64,000 nt of DNA from Bradyrhizobium septentrionale (GCF_011516645.4 NZ_CP088285.1:5350501-5414500), one strand, 5' to 3'. Positions 36,706 to 46,837 are shown, numbered from the stretch's first letter. Notes: generated by a model not told the origin, from the letters alone. Translations and numbers: made by a program.

Positions 36706-37884
36706 CTAGCAACCTGCAGCCAGCAGGCTGCGGCAGTGCCGCGCAATGCTGATCTCCTCGTTGGTGGGAATGACCAGCACATCCACCGGGCTGCCCTTCG
36801 CAGCGATACGCTGCTTGCTCAGCGCATTTGCGGCCATATCCATCTTGACGCCAAGCCAGGCGAGACGATCACAGATGCGTTGCCTTATTTCAGCGGCGTG
36901 TTCACCGATGCCGCCGGTGAACACGAGGCCGTCAAGTCCGTTGAGCGAGGTCGCCATCACAGCGACCTCCGCGGCAACCCGGAACGTGAAGAGATCGATC
37001 GCGTCGCGTGCGGCGGCTTCCGGGCTTGCCAGCAGGGCGCGCATATCGGCCGAGATGCCGGACACGCCAAGCAGGCCCGACTTTTCGTACAATAAATGCT
37101 GGACCTCGTCGGCGGACATCTTCGCTTCTTGCAACAAATAGAGCAGCACGCCCGGATCGATCGTGCCGCAGCGTGTTCCCATGACGAGACCGTCGAGTGG
37201 GGTCAGTCCCATGGTGGTGTCGACGCTCTTGCCCTCGTGCAAGGCACAGAGGCTGGCGCCATTGCCGAGATGTGCCACCACCGTGTGCTTCTGCGTCGGT
37301 GCGAGTGCGGCGAGGCGGCCCGCGACATATTCGAAAGAGAGCCCGTGAAAACCATAGCGCCGGATGCCGCGGTCTTCGAAATGGCGCGGAATGGCAAAGC
37401 GGCTCGCAAGCGGCGTCAGGTTGTGATGGAAGGCTGTATCGAAGCAGGCGATTTGCGCGAGGCCTGGCCGCAGCGACTGCACCGCACAAACCGGTGTCAG
37501 ACAGCGCGGCTGGTGCAGCGGGGCGAGCGGGGTCAACGCGTCCATCGCGGCGAGAGCTTGGTCGTCGATCATGATGGGGCGAAAGAAGTCGCGTCCGCCA
37601 TGCACGACACGATGGCCAACCGCGACAAGCCTGTTCCCGGCGAGATGCCCGTCAATCCAGGTCAAGATGCCGCTGAGCAGATCGACCCGCTGTCCTTCGC
37701 CGCCGGGAAGGCCTTTCTTGAACAGCTGTGTTCCGGACGCATCGGTCACCACGATGTGTGGCGCCGTTTGCTGCTCGTCGATCAGGCCCTTACACTTCAG
37801 TTCCGGCTCGACGGGTTCAATGTCGAACAAGCCGAACTTGATGCTGGAAGAGCCTGCATTCAGCACCAGGACATGATCGGACAT
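36706..37884 (-). CDS. ackA: Acetate kinase
   Basis: This is 392 residues from ATG 37884 (MSDHVLVLNAGSSSIKFGLF); upstream in-frame codons lack support. Key sites are visible: NAGSSS for phosphate binding, GHRVVHGG, the catalytic Asp region CFDTAFHHNL, GFHGLSFEYV, HLGNGASLCA, and GTRCGTIDPG. It converts acetyl-phosphate and ADP to acetate and ATP. It is 50 bp downstream of phosphoketolase on the same strand, the classical xfp-ack pair, and thus probably under the same FixK site. It converges with the Mla operon, 25 bp apart. Confidence 0.94.
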   Translation of the reverse strand: MSDHVLVLNAGSSSIKFGLFDIEPVEPELKCKGLIDEQQTAPHIVVTDASGTQLFKKGLPGGEGQRVDLLSGILTWIDGHLAGNRLVAVGHRVVHGGRDFFRPIMIDDQALAAMDALTPLAPLHQPRCLTPVCAVQSLRPGLAQIACFDTAFHHNLTPLASRFAIPRHFEDRGIRRYGFHGLSFEYVAGRLAALAPTQKHTVVAHLGNGASLCALHEGKSVDTTMGLTPLDGLVMGTRCGTIDPGVLLYLLQEAKMSADEVQHLLYEKSGLLGVSGISADMRALLASPEAAARDAIDLFTFRVAAEVAVMATSLNGLDGLVFTGGIGEHAAEIRQRICDRLAWLGVKMDMAANALSKQRIAAKGSPVDVLVIPTNEEISIARHCRSLLAAGC

Positions 37885-37933
37885 CGGCGGTCTCTTTCGT
37901 GCTCGCTGCAGATGCGGCCTTTCAAATCCTCGA

Positions 37934-40342
37934 TCACCGCAGTGTCGTACCACCTGCGCCGTTGCACCACGCCCAGTCTCGGATCTCCGGCATATCTTCG
38001 CCGTGCTCGCGCACGTAACGCGAATGCTCGGTCAGCCTGTCGCGGAATCCCTGCTTGACGTGGGCCGCGCTGATGTCGAGCCCCGGCACCCGCTCGATCG
38101 CCTCGATCGCAAGATGGAAGCGGTCAAGCCCGTTCAACACCACCATGTCGAATGGTGTCGTGGTGGTGCCTTCCTCAGCGAAACCGCGCACATGCATGCC
38201 GGCATGATTGGCGCGGTTATAGGTCAGGCGGTGGATCAGATAGGGATAGCCGTGATAGGCGAAAATCACCGGTTTGTCTCGCGTGAACAGGCTGTCGAAG
38301 TCGCGGTCGGACAGCCCGTGTGGATGCTGCTCCTTCGGCTGCAACGTCATCAGGTCGACGACGTTCACCACGCGAATCTTTAGGTCCGGCAGCGCCTTGT
38401 GCAGCAGATCGACTGCGGCGAGTGTCTCCAGCGTTGGAACGTCGCCGGCGCAAGCCATTACCACATCCGGCTCGGCGTTGGGCGGCTCGGTGCCGGCCCA
38501 TTTCCAGATGCCGATGCCCGCCTCGCAATGATTGATCGCCTCACGCATCGAAAGCCATTGCGGAGCGGGCTGCTTGCCCGCGACGATCACGTTGATGCGA
38601 TCGTAGGTGCGCAGGCAATGATCGGAGACCCACAGCAGAGTATTGCCATCGGGTGGAAAGTAGACGCGGACGATATCGGCCTTCTTGTTGGTGACGAGAT
38701 CAACGAAGCCGGGATCCTGATGGCTGAAACCGTTGTGATCCTGTCGCCAGACATGCGAGGTCAGGAGATAGTTCAGCGAGGCGATAGGACGCCGCCACGG
38801 CAGCGCGCGCGAAACCTTCAGCCACTTGGCGTGCTGGTTGAACATCGAATCCACGATGTGGATGAAAGCCTCATAGCAGGAGAAGAAGCCGTGACGGCCG
38901 GTGAGCAGGTAGCCTTCGAGCCAGCCCTGGCAGAGATGCTCGCTCAGCACCTCCATCACGCGGCCGTCGTGCGCGAGGTGGACGTCGTAGGGCTCGATCC
39001 CTTCCATCCAGACCCGGTCGGTGGCTTCGAACACCGCGTCCAGCCGGTTGGACGAGGTTTCGTCCGGGCTCATGATACGGAAGTTGCGGGCGTTCGCATT
39101 GAGACTCACGACTTCGCGCAGAAACTTGCCGAGCTCGCGAGTGGCCTCGGCGACCACGCCCCCGGGGCTCGGAACGTCGACGGCATAGCTGCGGAAATCC
39201 GGTAGCTTGAGCTCACGCTTGAGCATGCCGCCATTGGCGTGCGGATTGGCCCCCATCCGGCGGTTGCCAGCCGGAGCGAGCGCCTGCAAATCCGGTTCGA
39301 GCCGGCCGTCCCCATCGAACAGCTTGCCCGGCTCGTAGCTCCTCATCCAGTGCTCAAGCAGCTTCAAATGCTCGGGATTGCCTCGCGGATTGGTGATCGG
39401 CACCTGATGGGCGCGCCAAAATCCCTCAACCTTCAATCCATCAACTTCTTTCGGGCCCGTCCAGCCCTTTGGACTGCGCAGTACGATCATCGGCCACTTG
39501 GCGCGCCGAAAGCCCGCAGCCTGTTGGCGTGCATGTTGCTGGATGGAACGGATATTGGCGAGCGCTACGTCTAGCGTGTCGGCCATCAGCCGGTGCATGG
39601 CGTGCGGATCGTCACCTTCGACGAACAGCGGCTCGTAGCCGTAGCCGATGAAGAGGCTGCGGACTTCCTCGTCATCCATCCGCCCCAGCACGGTAGGATT
39701 TGTAATCTTGTAGCCGTTGAGGTGCAGGATCGGCAGCACTGCGCCGTCATGCATCGGATTCAAGAACTTGTTGGAGTGCCAGGACGCCGCGAGTGGGCCG
39801 GTTTCCGCCTCGCCGTCGCCGACGACGCAAACGGCGATCAAATCAGGGTTGTCGAACACTGCGCCATACGCGTGCACCAGCGCATATCCCAGCTCGCCGC
39901 CTTCGTGAATTGAACCCGGCGTTTCCGGCGCCGCGTGGCTCGGAATGCCTCCGGGGAAGGAGAACTGACGGAACAACTTTTGCAAGCCATCCAGGTCGCG
40001 CGTCACCTCCGGATAGATTTCCGTGTATGTGCCCTCCAGATAGGTATTGGCGACCATGCCGGGACCGCCATGCCCGGGACCGCAGACATAGATGACGTTG
40101 AGATCGGACGCTTGGATCGCACGATTGAGATGAGCGTAGATAAAGTTGAGCCCCGGTGTGGTGCCCCAATGACCAAGCAATCGCGGCTTGATGTGCTCGG
40201 GTTTAAGCGGCTCGCTCAGAAGTGGGTTTGCCAGCAGGTAGATCTGGCCAATGGAAAGGAAATTGGCGGCTCGCCAGTAACGGTCGAGCAACTCGAGATC
40301 TTTGACCTGCGCTCGCTCATTTGGACCCGTGACTGATTGCAT
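37934..40342 (-). CDS. xfp: Xylulose-5-P/fructose-6-P phosphoketolase
   Basis: This is 802 residues, full length and intact. The thiamine-diphosphate features are present: [38 protein letters not shown], the motif [20 protein letters not shown], and [20 protein letters not shown] toward the end. It splits xylulose-5-phosphate with phosphate to acetyl-phosphate and glyceraldehyde-3-phosphate without oxidation, a useful bypass when oxygen is scarce. GGGAG precedes the ATG. A FixK site lies 86 bp upstream. Confidence 0.95.
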   Translation of the reverse strand: MQSVTGPNERAQVKDLELLDRYWRAANFLSIGQIYLLANPLLSEPLKPEHIKPRLLGHWGTTPGLNFIYAHLNRAIQASDLNVIYVCGPGHGGPGMVANTYLEGTYTEIYPEVTRDLDGLQKLFRQFSFPGGIPSHAAPETPGSIHEGGELGYALVHAYGAVFDNPDLIAVCVVGDGEAETGPLAASWHSNKFLNPMHDGAVLPILHLNGYKITNPTVLGRMDDEEVRSLFIGYGYEPLFVEGDDPHAMHRLMADTLDVALANIRSIQQHARQQAAGFRRAKWPMIVLRSPKGWTGPKEVDGLKVEGFWRAHQVPITNPRGNPEHLKLLEHWMRSYEPGKLFDGDGRLEPDLQALAPAGNRRMGANPHANGGMLKRELKLPDFRSYAVDVPSPGGVVAEATRELGKFLREVVSLNANARNFRIMSPDETSSNRLDAVFEATDRVWMEGIEPYDVHLAHDGRVMEVLSEHLCQGWLEGYLLTGRHGFFSCYEAFIHIVDSMFNQHAKWLKVSRALPWRRPIASLNYLLTSHVWRQDHNGFSHQDPGFVDLVTNKKADIVRVYFPPDGNTLLWVSDHCLRTYDRINVIVAGKQPAPQWLSMREAINHCEAGIGIWKWAGTEPPNAEPDVVMACAGDVPTLETLAAVDLLHKALPDLKIRVVNVVDLMTLQPKEQHPHGLSDRDFDSLFTRDKPVIFAYHGYPYLIHRLTYNRANHAGMHVRGFAEEGTTTTPFDMVVLNGLDRFHLAIEAIERVPGLDISAAHVKQGFRDRLTEHSRYVREHGEDMPEIRDWAWCNGAGGTTLR

Positions 40343-40427
40343 GCCGCTCTCCCGAGGAAGGGGTCAGGAATGACCTCAAAATCTGCTAATCGGTTCCGAG
40401 TTAAGAGGCCAATGTGACGGGAATAGC

Positions 40428-40441
40428 TTGAGCCAGCTCAA
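40428..40441. promoter_or_regulatory. FixK/FNR-type palindrome (xfp-ackA)
   Basis: TTGAGCCAGCTCAA is a perfect palindrome 86 bp upstream of the phosphoketolase start. It marks the right-hand limit of the low-oxygen cluster. Confidence 0.75.
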
Positions 40442-40894
40442 AGATGCTGGCCAATGCTCGCCCGAGCCTCATTGTTCCCGGCAACGGTGGGCTATCACGC
40501 CTTCGCGAAGCCGCTCAGACGGCCGACGGCCGAAAGTGGAAAAGACAGGCCCCACGCTGCCCCTCCGGAAAGTTCCCGTCGTCTTCTGCTGCGGATTGAC
40601 CCTGCTCAATGCGTCTGTTCGGGCAATCGCGGATGCTGCCAGTATTCTCATCCTCCTGACGAGCGTCACCATGGCCGATCAAGCGAAATTGCCCATTGTC
40701 GAACAAGCAGAGCCTCACCAAGACACTCCAACTGTCAGTCGCGCGGAGCAGCCCGCTGATCGCCACTGGTTCCTGGACAAATTGGAAGATGACGAAGTTC
40801 GCGAGGCCCTGAAAGGCAGCGCGGCACTCGCCCCTTGCCACACAGAAACAGGTTGGGGCGGTGCTTGAGCGAAACAGTGGATAGGAGGGGGCAT
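40442..40894. other. Stretch without a recognised gene
   Basis: A plus-strand frame from ATG 40671 to 40868 would give 65 acidic residues (MADQAKLPIVEQAEP … WFLDKLEDDEVREALKG), but there is no ribosome site and no similarity I recognise. The overlapping minus frame is no better. Confidence 0.25.
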
Positions 40895-41300
40895 ATGACC
40901 GGTCCCCGGTCCGCTCGCTCCGGTTCGATGCCGAGCCCCGAGCATCACGTCGACAGAGCTGATGCGCTTCCAGGTCAACAACCCGAGAGCGCTGAAGTTG
41001 ATTCTCGCGCGCCCGAGGCCTTGCGCAGGATACTGATGTCGCCAAGCTATCAGGAGGCGGATCAGGATGCCGATTTCATGCAGAGCGAGGCGACGCGCGG
41101 CGTCCGCCTTCAGCTCGATTTCCTCAAGACAGAAGCCCTGCTCCGGGAGCGACAGATAGCCCATACCATCGTCGTCTTTGGCAGCACGCGCGTTTGTGAG
41201 GCGCAAGCGGCCCAACGGACGGTCGAAGCGATAGCTGGACGGCTGTTGTCGAATCCCGAAGATGAAGGGCTGCGGCGTCGTCTACACGCGAAGCCGTGCG
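40895..41300 (+). pseudogene. LOG-family (lysine-decarboxylase-like) protein, N-terminal part
   Basis: It starts at ATG 40895 behind a strong AGGAGGGGG. Residues about 45-130 (LMSPSYQEADQDADFMQSEA … AHTIVVFGSTRVCEAQAA) match the N-terminal region of LOG-family proteins, nucleotide-cleaving enzymes that include cytokinin-activating ones. The conserved PGGxGT part that should follow is absent: similarity ends near 41290 and the sequence becomes effector-like. It is therefore a truncated gene at a recombination junction. Confidence 0.6.
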
Positions 41301-41319
41301 TAACGATGATCACGACACC

Positions 41320-41634
41320 GGGGCTTGGTGCGAGTTGGGCCAGCCGCAACAGTCATCTTATCCGGCAGCCGCGATACCGGCTCAGGCGCCGGCGTATGAT
41401 TTCGGACATGTCGTCGCCTTGGGCTTCAATCACGGCCCGCAACGCGCCCCCGACGTCCTGATCGGCGCACTGAATAGAAGAGGAATGCTGCCGCAGTCAT
41501 TCCAGCAGCCGACAGGTCTGATTATTCATGGTCAGCCCTATATGGCGGTGTTGGGGCCAGGGATGAGGGAAGTGACCCCCAACAATCCGTTCAGCGCGAA
41601 CATTATTCTGATGCCCCAATTTATAGGCGGCTAA
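41320..41634 (+). pseudogene. Effector-domain fragment joined to the LOG gene
   Basis: The last about 80 residues of this frame (YDFGHVVALGFNHGPQRAPD … VTPNNPFSANIILMP) closely resemble residues 78-154 of the Ulp1-type effector encoded at 41957-43267 (FTHIVGLAWDHGCQSASDVL … TPNNPAGLDITLIPG). No start of its own is visible; the open frame from 41296 crosses the junction. This looks like the C-terminal remnant of a second effector. Confidence 0.6.
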
Positions 41635-41956
41635 GTCGGCGGCGAGAGGCTAGGCGCGATTCTTCCACCTTACCACCTGCGGTACGCGCTTGATCCACAT
41701 ACCGCACGATGTTCTTCATGGGCCAGCGGCAGTCACGGTGTCGATCCACCGTTCGGGCAGATCGACAGCGCTGACAGGTTCGCTTTTAAGCCCGTCGCTC
41801 GGTGTCGAAGCGTCCGATTGGCTGGTCGATCACAGCCCGGCACCCACGATCCGGCGAGCGCGGGGTCGTGAGCGAGCCGACCCACGTCGTTCACGCGTCC
41901 TGGTACCCAACCAAGGTTCTGGTGCCGGCAAGCGACGCGCCAGCAGACCAAGCGCA

Positions 41957-43267
41957 TTACCGAGTTCGCCGTCGCGAATGCGCACGACCGCTCAGTCGAT
42001 CCTGGAGTGCCTGCCGATCGGCGACGAGGTTGTCGAGGTGAAGCGGCTCGTCATCAGGCCGCTGCCCTTCCGCCAATCGTCTCGCCAGCGTCCGTGTGCC
42101 GTCCACCACAAAGACGCCGCAATCACAATTGTTCTCCTGCCGGTTCATGCGCGCGGTCTCGAGGCGAGCGCCCAGCCTGACTGCGAGTTCTCTTGCCCGG
42201 TCAGCGTGAGAACGCTTCGGCAAGGAGTCGTAGTGATAGGCAACGATCCCTTCCGGCTCGCGGCGATCAACGAGCAGCAGCGTCCAATGCGTACCGTCGC
42301 TGCTACTGACACCGCCATTGTTCACTGGCACGAACAGGAAGTTGGCGGTATCGTTACCATGCTCGTCATTGACGATCGCCAGCAAGGTTTCCTGCACGAC
42401 GTTCGCGTCATCGGTCAAGCGCAGCAGATGAGCTTCCGCGGGCCGCAGAAACCGGGTGTGGGCGGCCAGATCCGGATTGTCCCTCTGCAATTCCCGCTCC
42501 AGGAGTGTGTAATCCGCCGTGATATGCTCGTCACCCAGCCACTGCGTGCGGCGGAGCGCCAGCGGACGCTGCACTGGGACGCCCGATCCGGAGGCCTGTT
42601 CATCCGGCTGATCCAGAGGGCCGGACGAGCTTTCGCGACGACTTTTGCCAATCCCTGACTTGAAACATGACCACAGCCCACAGCCTTTGGCACCCTTCGT
42701 CGGCATCGCAGACGTCGCAGCCTTGGTCGATGACGATGTTTTTCGCATATCTCCCGCGAAGCCTTCGATGCCCACTGCTGCGGGCTCGTGGGATTCGAAG
42801 CTAGATCCAGGGATGAGCGTAATATCAAGTCCTGCCGGATTATTTGGGGTCGGGTGCCTTGTTCCTTGCCCCAGCTTCGTCGTGTAAGGCCGACCATGGA
42901 TGTAAAAATGTGTTCGCGACTGGAGCGGTGACGTCGGCAGGAGGCCTTTTCTGCTCAGTACACCGATCAGGACATCGGAGGCTGATTGGCAACCATGGTC
43001 CCATGCCAAGCCGACGATATGCGTGAAGTCTTGCGCACGCGGGAAGTCCTCCGTTGGCACGCTGGCCTGTATCTCAACCGCGGGGCATGACAACTGGGCG
43101 GGCAGATCCAGGTGCCTCGAAGCGGTGCTGAACCCAGGAGATGCCGGTCGCTCAAGATGGCCGAAGGTCGGGGATGGTTCGGCGCTTGCAGACTGCGATG
43201 GCGACATCGGCTGTGTCCTCCCAAAAGGTCCCATCCCGCGCTTGGTTGAATCGAAGGCGCCCGGCAA
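41957..43267 (-). CDS. Ulp1/C48 SUMO-protease-like type III effector (NopD-like), probably N-terminally incomplete
   Basis: This is 436 residues. Residues 78-154 form a small domain shared with the fragment at 41.3-41.6 kb; a Ser/Lys-rich linker follows; residues about 240-425 are a C48 peptidase with His327 (GTHWTLLLVD), Asp347 (YHYDSL), Gln377 and Cys383 (NNCDCGVFV), a complete triad. Rhizobial Ulp1 effectors such as NopD and Bel2-5 are injected into plant cells and remove SUMO. They are much longer, with repeat regions; such repeats occur in pieces at 60.35-62.4 kb. The TTG start at 43267 is weak and the true N-terminus may be lost. I see no convincing tts box. Confidence 0.78.
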   Translation of the reverse strand: MPGAFDSTKRGMGPFGRTQPMSPSQSASAEPSPTFGHLERPASPGFSTASRHLDLPAQLSCPAVEIQASVPTEDFPRAQDFTHIVGLAWDHGCQSASDVLIGVLSRKGLLPTSPLQSRTHFYIHGRPYTTKLGQGTRHPTPNNPAGLDITLIPGSSFESHEPAAVGIEGFAGDMRKTSSSTKAATSAMPTKGAKGCGLWSCFKSGIGKSRRESSSGPLDQPDEQASGSGVPVQRPLALRRTQWLGDEHITADYTLLERELQRDNPDLAAHTRFLRPAEAHLLRLTDDANVVQETLLAIVNDEHGNDTANFLFVPVNNGGVSSSDGTHWTLLLVDRREPEGIVAYHYDSLPKRSHADRARELAVRLGARLETARMNRQENNCDCGVFVVDGTRTLARRLAEGQRPDDEPLHLDNLVADRQALQDRLSGRAHSRRRTR

Positions 43268-43866
43268 TAACCTCGAACGTCAGGCGCTGGAGCCCCGGAT
43301 CGGAGACCACGCTGTGCCGAGCACTATCAGCCTCACACCTCGATCAAGGGACGGCACGGGCATCGTGGCCGGAAGGACCCTCGAATTCGTTTCAACAAGA
43401 GAGACAAGGACTTCGGATCCGTCTCGCACGCCCTCCCCACGCTCATGATCCGCGAGCTGAACGGAGTTAGACAGGAACGCGACACGATCGATTAGATAAT
43501 TTCCGTGCAACGCGACCGAGTCCTGATCGCGAGTCCGCGCGGGTGTACTCTGAAACGCCAAACGCACACTTGAGCGCTACAAAATGCGAACGAACTGAAC
43601 CCTTAGCGCGTCAGGTAGTCTCACAACCGCGCAGAATACAAAATACAGAAAGGAACTCGGTTGGCGCATGGGTTACAGTGCGTCCTTCAACGATCGGACA
43701 TCATGTGATTGCTTGGCTTACCTACGAATCCTGCTCGTCCGGTGCGAGACGCAACAATTTTGCGGCACAGTCAACTACCAACCCGCGTAATTGATCTTGA
43801 TGACAGAAACATGTCACCTTCCGCCGCTGAATATCGGCCGACCAAACGCACGAACAAGGAATCGGC
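43268..43866. other. Stretch with no recognised gene, upstream of effector and PEP mutase genes
   Basis: The minus frame 43280-43567 could be a remnant of the effector's N-terminal part but shows no known motif. GTCAGGTAGTCTCACAACC at about 43606 only loosely recalls a tts box. Base composition is lower in GC around 43600-43870 than in the clusters to the left. Confidence 0.25.
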
Positions 43867-44767
43867 ATGCAAGACCAATCACAGCAATCTGTTCCCGCGA
43901 GTGGCTCCGGTCCGCGCGCTGATTCCTTACTCACTGAAATGCTGCGTGCTCAGGTCTGCTCCAGCAGCGAAGTCTCGTTCCTCATGGAAGCGCATGACGG
44001 CCTCTCCGCCGCAATCGCCAAGCGCGTGAGTTCAAGGGTCTCTGGGCGTCGGGCCTGTCAATTGCCTGCTCGTTGGGCTGCCGCGACGCCAATGAAGCGT
44101 CCTGGAGCCAACTCGCCGACGTAGAACGAGCTTCCTGTGCTTGTTGTCGGGGATGGCGGCTTCGGGCACTTCAACAATGCTCGTCTATTGGCACGCACAC
44201 TCCGTCAGCGTGGCGCTGCCGGGATTGCGCTGGAAGACAGCTATTTCCCGAAGACGAACTCGCTTATTGGCGAGCGGCATCCCCTCGCCGATATCGACGA
44301 ATTCTCCAGCCGCCCGCTTGCGTGCCGTGAAGGATACGGTCGCGGACGATTTGGTGCTTGTTGCCCGCATCGAAGCGTTGATTGTCGGGCATGAAATGGA
44401 AGAAGCCGTTTTGCGCACTCACGCTTGCGTGGATGCGGGAGCCAATGCGATCCTCATTCACTCGCAAAGAGCGCCGCAGACGAGATCCTTGCGTTCACGC
44501 ACGCCTGCCAGAACAGGTTGCCGGTCGTGATCGTTCCAACGAAATACTATCGAACATCGGTCTCTGCTTATTGTAAAGCACGCATCGCGACGGTGATCTG
44601 GGCCAACCATTCCATGCGAGCGGCAATGCGGCAGGTCTGCGGCCGCAGCTGAGGGGAACACTGTCAGCATTGAGCCCGATATCGCGACACTCGACGAGGT
44701 CTTGAGGAACGACGAATTCGCAAGTGCAGAAGCGCGCTATCTTCGCCCTGCTGACTTAAGGCAATAG
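43867..44767 (+). pseudogene. aepX: Phosphoenolpyruvate phosphomutase, several frameshifts
   Basis: It starts at ATG 43867 with AAGGA upstream. In shifting phases one reads [58 protein letters not shown], the mutase loop [60 protein letters not shown] and IEPDIATLDEVLRNDEFASA before TAG at 44765-44767. At least five slips break it. The enzyme makes phosphonopyruvate, the first C-P bond step of phosphonate synthesis. The cytidylyltransferase-like gene downstream fits that pathway. Confidence 0.75.
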
Positions 44768-45336
44768 CTTCTCTAACATACTCATTCTCGAAGGACCACC
44801 GCCATGCAACTGGCTGCCTTGCCATCATGCTCAAGCGCGCTTATCAGCAAGTCGCAGGTTTTCACTCCTGAAATTGGGCATACCATCGACTGCCGCGACA
44901 GCTCATACGCGGCCGATCTGCCCATTGCCGCAATATCTCGGCCGATCTCCCCACCTCAACGACCATCCAGTCACCGACGAAGGGTCACGAGCGCATTTCT
45001 CTCTCGGAGAAACCCCAACGCGGACGATGATCCGCGCTTCCGAAGATGTAGATCCGCTTTTCACGAAGCCCGTAGACCCCACACAGCAGCAGAACAACCG
45101 ACATTGTGGGACCTTTGGAGAGCGCGTGGGGTTGGCTCAGCGGACAGTCTTGTTCACATCGTCGGGCGCCGCTGCGGCGAGGACTGCCGCCAAGACCCCT
45201 CGGTCTGAGGGAGTTGCCCATCCCCTCACAGGAGCTCTGCCGGGACCAGATTAACTACCGAAATCGCGGTGACGATCCGTGTCGTTTACGCTTGGGAGTG
45301 AGGACGCGATATCAAACAACGACGAAGGGGAATGAA
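44768..45336. other. Stretch without a recognised gene between the phosphonate genes
   Basis: A frame from ATG 44804 (AAGGA upstream) runs to 45208 but its product resembles nothing I know. Two phases alternate in looking protein-like, so a decayed pathway gene is possible. Confidence 0.25.
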
Positions 45337-46176
45337 ATGACCACCGATGCTCCGAAGAAAGCCGTCATTCTGGCCGCGGGCTTCGGCTCCCGTTTGCGGC
45401 CGCTGACCGATCTGCGGCCCAAGCCGCTTGTCGAGGTCAATGAAACGCCGATACTCCATAACGCGCTGCGAAACTTGGAAGCGGTGGCGTGGAAGAAGTC
45501 ACAATTGTATGGGCTACCGCAAGGACGCTATTCAATATGCCTGCGGCAGCCGCTTTGGCGAGCTCGAAATCAACTCTGTCGAATCGTCCGGGTTCGACCG
45601 CACCGGCAGCGCCTATTCTCTTTGGCTGGCGCGCGACGCGCTTTTTTCCGGAGACTGCTTCATTGTCGAAGGGTGACGTCTTCTTTGAAGAGGATGCGTT
45701 GCGCTACCTAATGATGAGCCAAGCAACCGACGTGGCTGCAGTTGCTCCCTTCAATGAATCGATGGAAGGTTCGGCGGTCTTGTTGTCGGATAGCGGCGTC
45801 ATCACGAGTTTCCGCATGAAACAGACCGCAGCTAACCTTCGCGGATGGCCCAAGACGTTTCAAGACGATGAACCTGCTACGATTGTCAGCGACGACGCTG
45901 AGAGCAACGATCGTCCCAGCGCTAGATGATCTCATCGGATCTGGAGCTACGCAGGCCTACACAGAGGCGCTCCTTGCCAGCCTGGTGGAAAGACGAGGCT
46001 TACGGATTGCAGCGTCGCGCTGCGACGGTCTCAGGTGGTACGAAATCGACAGCACCGAAGATCTGCCTATCGCGGAGCGCATCTTCACAAGAGCGCCCGC
46101 CTTCGATCGCGCCGGGCTACAGAATAGGCGGAGGGTCCAACGCCAAGATACCTTCGGTATCCAGAAAACGCCATAA
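45337..46176 (+). pseudogene. Nucleotidyltransferase (phosphocholine/phosphonate cytidylyltransferase type), frameshifted
   Basis: It starts at ATG 45337 with AAGGGG upstream. The N-terminus is classical: KKAVILAAGFGSRLRPLTDL and RPKPLVEVNETPILHNALRN. The frame slips near 45490; RKDAIQYACGSRFGELEINS, then GSAYSLWLARDALFSGDCFI and EGDVFFEEDALRYLMMSQAT follow in other phases, with GLRWYEIDSTEDLPIAERIF near the end. Such enzymes charge phosphocholine or aminoethylphosphonate with CTP. Together with the PEP mutase it suggests a lost phosphonate-modification pathway. Confidence 0.7.
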
Positions 46177-46218
46177 TGTGTTTCGGCGTGGAAGAGTGTC
46201 CGCGCCATGGTGAGGTCA

Positions 46219-46517
46219 CTGTACCGGACCTCGTTTTCCCGGGCTTTAGGCAGGCTCCGCAGCGCTCTGGACTGCCAACCGCAGGGCACGCACTCCGGCA
46301 CACCTACAAATCGCTGACGACCGCGTTGGGGGTGCCGGACATCCTCTCCAGCATCCTGCTAGGCCACGCCGTGCCCGGCATCAGCGGGTGCTATATCGGC
46401 GAGCTAGCCATGCTGCGCTCGACTGAGTGACGCGAGGCGCAAGAGAAGATCAGCGCTCACGTGTTCAAGCTTCTCGGGTTGAAGCTTCCACGGGGTAAGA
46501 TGAGGGCCGCCGGCTAA
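46219..46517 (+). pseudogene. Tyrosine recombinase (integrase), C-terminal remnant with internal stop
   Basis: The frame shows the catalytic Arg box GHALRHTYKSLTTALGVPDI, the His in SSILLGHAVPG, and the likely Tyr nucleophile in CYIGELA. A TGA at about 46428 interrupts it, after which REAQEKISAHVFKLLGLKLP continues in the same frame to TAA at 46517. Only the last third of an integrase is present. Such enzymes mobilise phages and integrative elements, often at tRNA genes; a tRNA-Gly-like gene lies 1.8 kb away. Confidence 0.7.
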
Positions 46518-46534
46518 GTCGGGGGCCTAAGCCG

Positions 46535-46570
46535 TCGTCCGTGAAGAATGCAGATCAGTCTGAGAGTCTG
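46535..46570 (+). repeat. Isolated terminus of the IS5-like element
   Basis: TCCGTGAAGAATGCAGATC here is identical to the left end of the element at 26021-27555, and similarity extends to CTGAGAG. No transposase follows, so it is a leftover end. Confidence 0.7.
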
Positions 46571-46837
46571 ACTCATATGTGGAACGGCCCGGGCTGCAAG
46601 GTCTTTCTCTGATTGAACAAGGAATGGCGGTGCGGTCATATGTTCGGCCTGTAACGCGGCACCTGGCCGCTGGCCACGATGATGTCCGCGGAAGCAATCG
46701 CCCAATCAATTTTGCGCGCTCGAAGCGCAGTGAGTCAGGCGGTCTGATTGCTACCGGGAATGTCGTCATTCAGTGTTCATCCAGATTGCACCCTGCCTCC
46801 TCGGCGGCTTTCCTTTTCCGCCGATGAGCTCTTAAGA

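Noticed and set aside
38399..39205. 268-codon plus-strand frame
   Set aside because: Shadow of the phosphoketolase gene, whose motifs are complete on the minus strand.
41690..42658. 322-codon plus-strand frame
   Set aside because: Antisense to the Ulp1 effector with its full catalytic triad; no motif of its own.
43600..43630. Possible tts box before the effector region
   Set aside because: Only GTCAG matches; the TTTCG and AAGCT parts of the consensus are missing and the orientation does not suit the Ulp1 gene.
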